DNA from: Halieaceae bacterium
Lineage (GTDB): Bacteria; Pseudomonadota; Gammaproteobacteria; Pseudomonadales; Halieaceae
Assembly (NCBI GenBank): GCA_030066555.1
Contig: JASJBK010000005.1
Span: 1 to 44,298 of the forward strand
Reading direction: 5' to 3'
Length of the DNA: 44,298 nt
A model generated the notes under the pieces. It searched no databases. It was not told the origin of the DNA and saw only the letters and a list, made by a program, of their open reading frames with translations. Positions within the stretch are counted from its first letter, which is position 1, and each line of letters begins with the position of its first letter. Positions 1 to 8,075 of this stretch are shown one piece after another. The translations under genes were made by a program, and so were the position numbers.

Positions 1-1
1 T

Positions 2-1417
2 AAGGAACTGATCGAACAGTTCCGTGCGCCCCTCTCAAGACCAATCGGTCTTCATGAGGTGATGTCCCGTGCTGTCCTCAATAATCTCGAGCATCGCGTT
101 GCCCGCATGGAGCAGGCGGTCGCTCTCGGCAGCTTTGAACTGGCTCGCTACGAAATGCTGCCGCAGGTAGACGCAACCTACGGCCGCCTGTCGCGCAACA
201 ACCTCAACGCTTCAACCAGTATTTCCGTGGAAACCGGCGAGGAGTCCCTGGAGGCCTCTACGTCGCAGGAACGCGACCGCGATGTCGGCAACTTTACTGC
301 ATCCTGGAATCTGCTCGATTTCGGCGTCAGCTATTACCAGGCCCAGCAGGAAGCCGACCGCTACCTGATTTCCCGGGAGTCCCGCAAACGCGTGCTTGCC
401 AACCTGTTGCAACAGGCACGCATGCTCTACTGGCGTGCCTGGGCGGCCCAGAATACCGCCAGGGAAGTCGAGCAGGTATTGGCCGAGGCGAACCAGGCCT
501 ATGCAGAGATCTCCCAGGTGATCGAGAACCGGCAGTACACCAATATCCTGCCCAACCTGCGACTGAAGCGTCAGCTTTTTGATCTGATCCGCGAACTGGA
601 GAGTCTGGCGGAGGACCTCACCGAGGCGCGCATCGAGCTGGCGCAGATTATCAACGTGCCGACGACCACAGATATCGAGTTGCTGGGTATCGAACCGGGA
701 GCCGAGCTGGCTGATGACAACGCACTGCCAGTGCTGCCGCGCATCGATGAAGACCCGGTGCAGCTGGAGATTACTGCGCTGTACAACTCCACGGAGCTGG
801 CCGAGGAGATCTACAACGTTCGAATCGACCAGGCCGAGACCCGCAAGGCCCTGCTGCGGCTGCTGCCGGGTATTGAGCTGTCTTACAACAACGGCTATGA
901 CTCCAACAACCTGCTGGTCAACAACACCTGGAACGAGGTAGGTGTCGAGGTCAGCTGGAACCTGTTCAATCTTGCGACTACCAAGCAGGTGCTGGAGAAC
1001 TCTGACCTGCGCGAAGAACTATCACTGCAGCGCCGCCTTGCGGTAAACATGGCCGTGGTGACCAAGCTCAACCTGGCGGTGTACCAATACAATATCTCCC
1101 TGCGCAAGCTGAACCAGGCCCGGGAAGTGAAGGCCATCGACAGCGAGATCGCCAAGCATACCCGCAACGCTGCACTGTCCAGCGCGGCCTCCAAAGTTGA
1201 GAGTGTGGTCACCCGGGCCGCTTCCCTGCGCACCGATCTCAGCCTGCTGGAAGCGTATGCCAACGCCCAGTCTTCCTACGGTGCAGTGCTGGTAGCCCTC
1301 GGCCTCAATCCGGTGCCAGAGACCTACCTCGATCTTGAGATCCACGAGCTCACCAACCTGATTGCCGTCTATGACAAGACTTGGCAGGACGGCAATATCC
1401 CCATGGTGAGTTTCTAG
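2..1417 (+). CDS. TolC-family outer-membrane channel protein (5' end outside window)
   Basis: Outer-membrane channel subunit of a tripartite export system. The frame is open to the left edge: codons from position 2 read into PIGLHEVMSRAVLNNLE, which matches the usual start of a TolC repeat (xLxEaixxALxNN), so the GTG at 59 is unlikely to be the true start and the signal peptide lies upstream of the window. The rest shows two long helical hairpin repeats with alternating beta segments (for example VSWNLFNLATTKQVLENS), typical of TolC/OEP proteins. It ends 9 bases before the next gene, an adaptor, so it is the first visible gene of a four-gene export-like cluster. Substrate unknown. Confidence 0.85.
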   Translation, partial: KELIEQFRAPLSRPIGLHEVMSRAVLNNLEHRVARMEQAVALGSFELARYEMLPQVDATYGRLSRNNLNASTSISVETGEESLEASTSQERDRDVGNFTASWNLLDFGVSYYQAQQEADRYLISRESRKRVLANLLQQARMLYWRAWAAQNTAREVEQVLAEANQAYAEISQVIENRQYTNILPNLRLKRQLFDLIRELESLAEDLTEARIELAQIINVPTTTDIELLGIEPGAELADDNALPVLPRIDEDPVQLEITALYNSTELAEEIYNVRIDQAETRKALLRLLPGIELSYNNGYDSNNLLVNNTWNEVGVEVSWNLFNLATTKQVLENSDLREELSLQRRLAVNMAVVTKLNLAVYQYNISLRKLNQAREVKAIDSEIAKHTRNAALSSAASKVESVVTRAASLRTDLSLLEAYANAQSSYGAVLVALGLNPVPETYLDLEIHELTNLIAVYDKTWQDGNIPMVSF

Positions 1418-1426
1418 GGAGCCCTA

Positions 1427-2200
1427 GTGAAGATACACCTGACCGCATTGTTTGCCCTGGCCACTGTGAGTAATCTGGCAGTTTCCCAGCCAGAGAGCGA
1501 CTTCGCGGCTGACCTGTTGCCGGGCCTGCAGACTAATGTAGTTCGCGCCCAGCTGGTGCCCTTGCGCAAGAGCCTGTTCTCCGCGGGCATCAGCGCCATC
1601 ATCCAGGGGGTTGCCGTGCAGGAGGGCGATACAGTCAGCGAGGGTGATTTATTGCTGGCCTTTGACTGCGACCGTTTCGAGGCCTCGTTCGACACCGCCC
1701 AGGCCCGGGTAAAGGGCGCAGAGGCCAAGCTCGAGGTCAACCGCGAGCTGGTCAAACTCAATAGCGTCGGCCCGCTGGAAGTGAAGCTCAACGAGGCCGA
1801 CCTCGACGCCGCCCGCGGCGAACTTGGGGCGGTCCGCGCCCAGCTCAAGCACTGTGAAATCCGCGCCCCCTTCGACGGTGCAGTGACCAGCCGTCTGGTC
1901 GAGCAGTATCAGTTTGTCGAAGAGGGCGAAGACCTGTTGGAACTCGTCTCACGGGACAGGCTTGAAGTGCGCATGCTGATGCCCTCTACCTCACTGGCCT
2001 GGCTGGAGCTGGGTTCGAGCTTCACTATGCTGGTGGAGGAGCTGGAGCTCGCCATGCCCGGCAAGATCGTGCGCATGGGTGGCGCGGTAGACCCGGTCAG
2101 CCTCACCATCCCCGTATTCGGCCGCCTCGATGAGAGCTTGCCGACATTGCTTCCGGGCATGAGTGGCCGCGTCCAGTTTGTGGAGACGGAGTCCAACTAG
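1427..2200 (+). CDS. Small periplasmic adaptor, HlyD/RND membrane-fusion family
   Basis: Periplasmic adaptor of 257 residues. A hydrophobic N-terminus (residues 1-20, ending near AVSQPE) looks like a signal peptide. Then come a barrel-sandwich half (GVAVQEGDTVSEGDLLLAFD, about 55-75), a single alpha-helical hairpin (about 80-140), the second lipoyl half (CEIRAPFDGAVTSRLVEQ, about 142-160) and a beta-barrel domain. It is shorter than AcrA-type adaptors and stops soon after the beta-barrel, with no obvious membrane-proximal domain. GTG start at 1427 with AGGGAG upstream. It overlaps the next gene by one base. It probably links the TolC-like protein to the inner-membrane partners downstream; the substrate cannot be read. 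Confidence 0.85.
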   Translation: MKIHLTALFALATVSNLAVSQPESDFAADLLPGLQTNVVRAQLVPLRKSLFSAGISAIIQGVAVQEGDTVSEGDLLLAFDCDRFEASFDTAQARVKGAEAKLEVNRELVKLNSVGPLEVKLNEADLDAARGELGAVRAQLKHCEIRAPFDGAVTSRLVEQYQFVEEGEDLLELVSRDRLEVRMLMPSTSLAWLELGSSFTMLVEELELAMPGKIVRMGGAVDPVSLTIPVFGRLDESLPTLLPGMSGRVQFVETESN

Positions 2201-3561
2201 TGGCAGACGCGGGCTCCGAGCAGCAACTCAAAGCCCTCGCCAACCTGTTGTTGCTACAGCAGCGGATCCGAGAGGCCAGCACCGAGTCTGAGGTGGGCTT
2301 TCTGCTCGTCAACGATACCCGCACGCTGGTGGACTATCGCAGCGCGGTGCTATGGCTCACCAGCGCAACACGCCCCGGAGGTGGTTACATCGCCAACGTA
2401 TCCGGTGCGATAGACCACGATGATCATGCCCCCTATGTGCAGTGGATGCGTGCCCTCTGTCGCCACCTGGCACAGCACTATGACAAGCCGGAACCCTGCT
2501 CGTGGAGCAAGTCCGACCTGCCCGAGTCCCTGGCTGGCGGCTGGGAGGCTCATGGCGACAAGTTGCTGACCTGGTGTCCCATGTACTCCGCATCCGGCTA
2601 CTACCTGGGCGCACTGGCGTTCTGGAGCGAGAAGCCCCTGCTACATGCCCAGCGGCGGGTCCTCAAATTCTGGCTGTCGGCCGCGGGTTACAGCATCTCC
2701 GCGCTGCGTGGCAAGGCTTTTGCCAGGCCGCGCTTTGTGTGGACGCGCAAGCGCAAGGGCATCGCGGCTGGCGTGGCCGTGTTGCTGTTGCTGTTGATGT
2801 TCCTGCCGGTGCGACTGTCGGTGCTGGCCCAGGCCGAGATCATCGCCCGCGACCCACTGGTGATTCGCGCACCCATGGACGGGATTATCGACACCATCGT
2901 GGTAAAGCCTAACGCCTTCGTCGGCGCCGGCGACCCGCTGCTGACCCTTGACGATACCGAGCTGCTGACGCGGCTCAAGGTGGCCGAGCAGGCGCTGGCT
3001 ATCAGCCGCGCCCAGTACCAGCAGGCCGGCCAGTCAGCGTCTTTCGACCGCGATGCCAAGGCCTCACTGAGAGTACTGGCGCTGGAGGGTGAAAAGCGCG
3101 AAGCCGAGGTGGCCTACGTCAAATCCCTGCTGGAGCGCAGCACCGTGGAAGCCGAGCAGGCCGGCGTCATCATCATGCCCAGCCCGGATGAACTGATCGG
3201 CAAGCCGGTAGTGACCGGCGAGCGTCTGCTGACGATTGCCAGCCCGGCGCAGTCGCAGCTCGAAGCCTGGCTGCAGGTCGGCGATGACATAGAGCTGCCC
3301 TGGGACAGCGAGATTGTGTTCTTCCCCAACGTTGCCCCGGACGAGAAGTTCACGGCACGGCTGCGCCGCATGGACTACCGCGCTACTACCACCGAGGCCG
3401 GTGAGCTCGCCTACCGTATACGCGGCGAGTTTCTCGAAACCGAGGAGCTACCACGCATCGGCATGCGCGGTACTGCGAAACTGTACGGTGAAAGTGTCAG
3501 CCTCTGGTATTACCTGCTGCGTCGGCCACTGGCAGTGGTGCGACGCTGGGTCGGCGTCTGA
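2200..3561 (+). CDS. Inner-membrane HlyD-type adaptor with N-terminal GAF-like domain
   Basis: Unusual adaptor of 453 residues. Residues 1-185 precede the only clear membrane segment (about 188-207), so they should be cytosolic. They look like a GAF fold (helix LANLLLLQQRIREAS, then an LVDYRSAVLWL strand), but no ligand residues can be assigned. After the membrane helix come a lipoyl half (IRAPMDGIIDTIVVKPNAFV), a coiled coil of about 70 residues (EQALAISRAQYQQAG onward), the second half and a beta-barrel. Homologous GAF-HlyD proteins are known as adaptors beside M50/HlyD proteins. GTG start at 2200 overlaps the upstream stop; the next gene starts 3 bases after its stop, so translation is probably coupled. 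A sensor-like head on an adaptor is inference from fold resemblance. Confidence 0.8.
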   Translation: MADAGSEQQLKALANLLLLQQRIREASTESEVGFLLVNDTRTLVDYRSAVLWLTSATRPGGGYIANVSGAIDHDDHAPYVQWMRALCRHLAQHYDKPEPCSWSKSDLPESLAGGWEAHGDKLLTWCPMYSASGYYLGALAFWSEKPLLHAQRRVLKFWLSAAGYSISALRGKAFARPRFVWTRKRKGIAAGVAVLLLLLMFLPVRLSVLAQAEIIARDPLVIRAPMDGIIDTIVVKPNAFVGAGDPLLTLDDTELLTRLKVAEQALAISRAQYQQAGQSASFDRDAKASLRVLALEGEKREAEVAYVKSLLERSTVEAEQAGVIIMPSPDELIGKPVVTGERLLTIASPAQSQLEAWLQVGDDIELPWDSEIVFFPNVAPDEKFTARLRRMDYRATTTEAGELAYRIRGEFLETEELPRIGMRGTAKLYGESVSLWYYLLRRPLAVVRRWVGV

Positions 3562-3564
3562 CCG

Positions 3565-5664
3565 GTGAGCCTGCCCCGCAACATCCGCCAGGACCTGGAG
3601 TTGATCGAGGCGGCGCCGTTCGAAGACGGCTCACCGCGCTGGCGCCTGCACGACCCAGCGGCCAACCGGTTCTATGACCTGGGCTACCTGGAGGTGGAGA
3701 TCCTCCGCGAGCTGCGGGCCGAGCCCAGCCTTGATATCGATAGCGCTACCCTGGCCAAAACCATTGCCGAGCGCGCCCAGGTAATCTGTAGCTCACGACA
3801 GATCGAGGAGTTCGTCAGCTTCCTGCAAGATAACGACCTCTACTGGATTGAGGGCGAGCGGGCGCTGGAGCGGCGCAAGACGCTGCGCACTCCGCGCTGG
3901 AAAACCCTGGCGCTGCGCATCTGGCGGCAGTACCTGTTCATGCGCATTCCCATACTGCACCCGGACGGCCTGCTGGACCGCATACTGCCCTGGGTGGGCT
4001 GGGCATTCCGTCCCCGCAGCTGGTGGGTGCTGACAGCTATCGGCGTGCTGGCGATCTACCTCACCTCCCGGCAGGTCGACTACTTCCTCAGCACTTTTGT
4101 CGGCTACTTCACGCCGGTGGGGCTGGTTTACTTTGGCATCGCGGTTATCCTCGCCAAGATACTCCACGAGTTCGGCCACGCGCTCACCGCGCGGCGATAC
4201 GGCTGCTCCGTGCGCGCCATGGGCGTGGCCTTCCTGGTGTTCTGGCCCATCCTCTATACAGACACTACCGATGCCTGGCGGCTGCGTTCACGTCGCAAGC
4301 GGGTGCTGATCGGCGCTGCGGGCATGTTGGTGGAAATAGGCCTGGCGGCGGTGTGCCTGCTGCTCTGGAACTTCACGCCAGAGGGCTTCTTCAAGAACAT
4401 CCTGTTCATGATGTCCACTACCACCTGGATCATGACCCTGCTGATCAACCTCAACCCGCTGATGCGCTTCGACGGTTACTACATCCTGTCCGACCTGACG
4501 GGGGTCGAAAACCTGCAGGAGCGCTCCAATGCCATGGGGCGCTGGCGGCTGCGGGAATGGCTGTTCGGCTATGGCAGGCCCGCGCCGGAGCAGGGCTTGC
4601 GTTGGCTGGTTCCCTTCAGCTACGCGGTCTGGGTGTACCGGCTGTTCATCTTTTTCGGTATCACCTACATCGTCTACACCTACTTCTTCAAGGCGCTGGG
4701 CGTGGTGTTGGCGGCAGCCCAGGTGGTGCGCCTGCTGGCTATGCCGATTGGCAGGGAGATGGGGCACTGGTGGGAATCCCGAGCTGAGGGCAACACGCGC
4801 TACCTGCGCCGCTCGGCGATAGCGGTCCTCATTCTGTTAGCGGCGGTCATGGCGCCCATTGATCGCGAGCTGGAACTGCCCGCCTACTGGCAGGCCCGTT
4901 CAGTAGTTACCTTCTATGCGCCGATCCCGGGCCAGCTCAGCGTCCTGCCGTCGCCGGGCAGCGATATGGTTGCCGCAGGTGAACCGGTGGCGGTGATTAC
5001 CTCCCCCGATCTCGAGTTCCAGCTCGAACAGGCCAACCACGACCTGCGGAGCAGTCGCTACCAGCTCGAGCGCACCAGTTTTGGTGCCGGTCTGGCGCAG
5101 GAGCGCCTGTCCCTGCAGGCCAAGTTGCAGGGCGCGCTGGAAACCCAGGAGAACCTGCAGGCTCAGCTCGATGACGCCCGCCTGGTGGCACCTTTTACCG
5201 GCCGCATCTCGGATCGACAGGCCGACCTGCGACTGGGAGACTGGGTGTCCCGCGGTGATCGCCTGCTTACCCTGGTCGACGACACCGCCGGCGAGGTGGT
5301 TGCCTACCTGAGTGAATCAGAGCTGCGCGCGCTGCGCGAGGGCGCCACCGGGCGCTTTTACCCCGAGGGCGGCGTGCGCGCGCCTCAGCCGGTGCGCCTG
5401 GTCGACGTGGACGGTTTCTCACTGGAAGCACTGGAAACTGCCTATGTGGCATCGACCTATGGTGGCGGGCTCGATGTGCGCGATGGCACGGACGGCGAAC
5501 TGATTCCACAGCGCGCTACATACCGTATCTATCTCGAAACCGAGTCCCCGGCGGACGACCGGGTGCTGCGCGGCCAGCTGGTGCTGGATGCGGAAGCGCG
5601 TTCGCTGGCGGGTATGGTCTGGCGCCAGGTGGTGGGCGTCTGGCGTCGGGAAGCCGGTATATAA
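3565..5664 (+). CDS. PqqD-like / M50 site-2-type metalloprotease / HlyD fusion protein
   Basis: A 699-residue polytopic protein of the 'putative peptide zinc metalloprotease' group. Residues 1-90 resemble a PqqD-type winged helix (RWRLHDPAANRFYDLG). Membrane helices lie near 145-165, 178-200, 214-230, 248-268, 275-292, 350-385 and 415-430. The M50 zinc site is complete: H201-E202-F-G-H205, with the distal ligand motif N297-P..D303-G304. Residues about 445-620 form an HlyD-like unit: lipoyl half (PIPGQLSVLPSPGSDMVAAG), a coiled coil and ARLVAPFTGRISD. PqqD-like domains bind leader peptides and M50 enzymes cut within or at the membrane, so a role in processing or exporting a peptide or protein is plausible. 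No substrate gene is visible; it may lie left of the window. Confidence 0.85.
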   Translation: MSLPRNIRQDLELIEAAPFEDGSPRWRLHDPAANRFYDLGYLEVEILRELRAEPSLDIDSATLAKTIAERAQVICSSRQIEEFVSFLQDNDLYWIEGERALERRKTLRTPRWKTLALRIWRQYLFMRIPILHPDGLLDRILPWVGWAFRPRSWWVLTAIGVLAIYLTSRQVDYFLSTFVGYFTPVGLVYFGIAVILAKILHEFGHALTARRYGCSVRAMGVAFLVFWPILYTDTTDAWRLRSRRKRVLIGAAGMLVEIGLAAVCLLLWNFTPEGFFKNILFMMSTTTWIMTLLINLNPLMRFDGYYILSDLTGVENLQERSNAMGRWRLREWLFGYGRPAPEQGLRWLVPFSYAVWVYRLFIFFGITYIVYTYFFKALGVVLAAAQVVRLLAMPIGREMGHWWESRAEGNTRYLRRSAIAVLILLAAVMAPIDRELELPAYWQARSVVTFYAPIPGQLSVLPSPGSDMVAAGEPVAVITSPDLEFQLEQANHDLRSSRYQLERTSFGAGLAQERLSLQAKLQGALETQENLQAQLDDARLVAPFTGRISDRQADLRLGDWVSRGDRLLTLVDDTAGEVVAYLSESELRALREGATGRFYPEGGVRAPQPVRLVDVDGFSLEALETAYVASTYGGGLDVRDGTDGELIPQRATYRIYLETESPADDRVLRGQLVLDAEARSLAGMVWRQVVGVWRREAGI

Positions 5665-5723
5665 GAGTTGCATAACAGCGCTGAATCAGGGCGTCGACAA
5701 TGGGATTGAAAGGGAGCGGTAGC

Positions 5724-7565
5724 ATGCGTTCACGGATTGCTGTGCCGGTATTGCTGGCCCTGTGCCTGGCTGCACTGGGAGCTTGCAGCGGGCCCCAGGT
5801 GGTTGGCCCGGAAAGCCTGGGCGAGGATGCCCGGGTGATGCTGGCCAAACACACCATGCAGGTTATGCGTGCGCGACCGGTGCAGGCCACCCAGTTTGGC
5901 CTGAGCGACGCTGACGTCGGTGCCCGTGTTGACGACGGCGTGGGAGATTATGGCAAGGCCCACCTCGGGCGCTGGCGTCGCGACCTGCGCCGCATGCAGC
6001 GTGAACTGGATGCACTGCCGGAAAGCTCCCTGGGCCCGCTCACCCGGGCGGCCATGCGTGACATTTATGCCAACTTCCTCGGCGACAGTGAGTTCCCTTT
6101 CGGTTTTATCAATACCTACGGCCGTCACCAGCCCTACATCATCAATCAGCTCGGCGGGCCACTGCAGGTAGTGCCCCGGGTGATTACCGACTACCAGCCG
6201 GCGGCAACGACCGAGGAAGTGGGCGACTACCTGCGCCGAATGTGGGCCCTGTCGCCGCTGGTGGCCGGCGTGCTCGATACCTTCAACGGCAATGCCAATG
6301 CGGGTTGGCTGCCGCCGAAGGCGATACTCGAATCAGCCGTTGTCTCCCTGGAGGCTTTCGTAGCACCGCCTGCGGAGCAGCACCCGCTGGTGGTCAAGCT
6401 GGTCGAGAAAATGGCGGCCAGCAAATCTCTCACCGACGACGATCGGGCCAAAGCCCGTAACGAGGCCATTGCGGTGATGCTGCGCATGGTCTATCCCGCC
6501 TACCGCAATGCTATCCAGAATGTCCGCGACCGGATGCGTGAAGCTTCCGTATCGGAAGGCATCTGGGCGCGGCCGCTGGGTGAGCGCTTCTACACGATCG
6601 CCCTCAAGCTCGAGGCCGGTACTGATTTGACGCCAGCCGAGGTGCACGAGCATGGGCTCGCCGAGGTCGACCGTATCAGTTCCGAGATGGATAGCCTGCT
6701 GCGCCAACAGGGCTACAGCGAGGGCAGCGTCGGCGAGCGCATGCAGATGCTCGCCTCCGCCGAGGGTGCGCGCTTTGAAGACAGCGACACCGACCGCGAG
6801 CTGCTCTTGACCACCCTCACCCGGCTGGCGGCGGATATGGAAGCCCGCCTCCCTGACTATTTCGGCCGTTTACCGGCCCAGCCACTGGAAGTGCGTGCGG
6901 TGCCGGAGGCCCAGCAGCACGGCGCGCCGCGGGCCTATTACACGGGGCCGCCGGTCGATGGCAGCGGGCCTGGTGTGTTCTGGATCAACACGCGCGGTAT
7001 CGACCAGGTAGCCAGGTTCCGATTGCCGACCCTGGTGTACCACGAAGCGGTACCGGGCCATCACCTGCAGGTGTCGCTCGCGCGCGAGCAACGCGACCGG
7101 CCCACCCTGTGGCGCTTGAGTGTCAACAATGCCTACAGCGAGGGCTGGGCACTGTACGCCGAGCGGCTGGCGGCTGAGATGGGTATGTACGCCGACGATC
7201 CCCAGGGTGACCTTGGCCGCCTGCAGGCCGAGTTGTTTCGAGCGGTCAGACTGGTTGTGGATACCGGCCTGCATCACAAGCGCTGGAGCATGGAACAGGC
7301 CGTTACCTACATGGCCGAGACCACGGGGCGTGGCAAAGAGGGCCTGCGAGTGGAGGTGCTGCGTTACATGGCCTGGCCAGGCCAGGCCCTGTCCTACAAG
7401 CTGGGTATGGATGCCATGCTGCAGCTGCGCGCCGATCTAGAGGCCGCGCAGGGCGAGTCCTTTGCCATCAGGAAATTCCACGATCAGGTGCTGGCAACCG
7501 GGCCGGTATCTCTGCCGCTGTTGCGGCAAGAGCTGCTGAAACAGCTACTACAAGAGGAAGAGTAG
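5724..7565 (+). CDS. DUF885 family metallopeptidase-like lipoprotein
   Basis: Predicted exported lipoprotein of 613 residues. The start at 5724 is preferred over an in-frame ATG at 5700 because AGGGAG lies 7 bases before it and the signal peptide then begins MRSRIAVPVLLAL. The lipobox is LGAC, so the mature protein is probably anchored in the envelope. Near residue 440 it has HEAVPGHH, followed by SEGWALYAERL at about 472-482. Together they match the HExxH-like and EGWA motifs of the DUF885 family, which are distant relatives of gluzincin metallopeptidases. It starts 59 bases after the M50 fusion gene on the same strand, so co-transcription is possible but not shown. Peptide substrates are likely but unknown. 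Confidence 0.85.
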   Translation: MRSRIAVPVLLALCLAALGACSGPQVVGPESLGEDARVMLAKHTMQVMRARPVQATQFGLSDADVGARVDDGVGDYGKAHLGRWRRDLRRMQRELDALPESSLGPLTRAAMRDIYANFLGDSEFPFGFINTYGRHQPYIINQLGGPLQVVPRVITDYQPAATTEEVGDYLRRMWALSPLVAGVLDTFNGNANAGWLPPKAILESAVVSLEAFVAPPAEQHPLVVKLVEKMAASKSLTDDDRAKARNEAIAVMLRMVYPAYRNAIQNVRDRMREASVSEGIWARPLGERFYTIALKLEAGTDLTPAEVHEHGLAEVDRISSEMDSLLRQQGYSEGSVGERMQMLASAEGARFEDSDTDRELLLTTLTRLAADMEARLPDYFGRLPAQPLEVRAVPEAQQHGAPRAYYTGPPVDGSGPGVFWINTRGIDQVARFRLPTLVYHEAVPGHHLQVSLAREQRDRPTLWRLSVNNAYSEGWALYAERLAAEMGMYADDPQGDLGRLQAELFRAVRLVVDTGLHHKRWSMEQAVTYMAETTGRGKEGLRVEVLRYMAWPGQALSYKLGMDAMLQLRADLEAAQGESFAIRKFHDQVLATGPVSLPLLRQELLKQLLQEEE

Positions 7566-7577
7566 CGCCCCGGGGGC

Positions 7578-8018
7578 TTACCATTCGCCGGTGTTTTCCA
7601 TCGACTGCCAGGGCTCCTGGGGTGGCAGTGACGGGCCCTTCTGTAGCAGCTCGATCGAGATGCCGTCCGGCGAGCGTACGAAGGCCATATGCCCGTCGCG
7701 GGGCGGCCGGTTGATGGTGACGCCGCTGTCCATGAGCTTCTGGCAGGTGGCGTAGATGTCCTCCACGCGGTAGGCGAGGTGGCCGAAGTTGCGGCCGCCG
7801 TTGTACTCCTCCGGGTCCCAATTGTAGGTAATTTCGACCAGCGGACGCTGGGCTTCCCGCGCCATGGCCACGTCACCCGGCGCCGCCAGGAATACCAGTG
7901 TGAAGCGGCCCTGCTCGCTGTCGTAGCGATTGACCTCTTCCAGGCCCAGCTTGTTGCAGAAGAAATCCAGGGTGGCGTCCAGGTCGCTGGCCCGGATCAT
8001 TGTGTGCAAAAACTCCAT
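7578..8018 (-). CDS. gloA: Lactoylglutathione lyase (glyoxalase I)
   Basis: Converts the methylglyoxal-glutathione hemithioacetal to S-lactoylglutathione in the cytosol. The 146-residue protein starts at the ATG at 8018, with GGGAGG just upstream; a TTG one codon earlier is less likely. It carries the expected metal ligands at H5, E62, H80 and E123, matching the positions of the E. coli Ni-dependent enzyme, and the family segment VEITYNW. The C-terminus is about 10 residues longer than the E. coli protein. It converges with the DUF885 gene, whose stop lies 12 bases away. Confidence 0.92.
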   Translation of the reverse strand: MEFLHTMIRASDLDATLDFFCNKLGLEEVNRYDSEQGRFTLVFLAAPGDVAMAREAQRPLVEITYNWDPEEYNGGRNFGHLAYRVEDIYATCQKLMDSGVTINRPPRDGHMAFVRSPDGISIELLQKGPSLPPQEPWQSMENTGEW

Positions 8019-8075
8019 CAAGGCCTCCCGGCGCTGCGACGGCGAAAAATGAAAGATCGAGAGTGTAGCGGGTTT

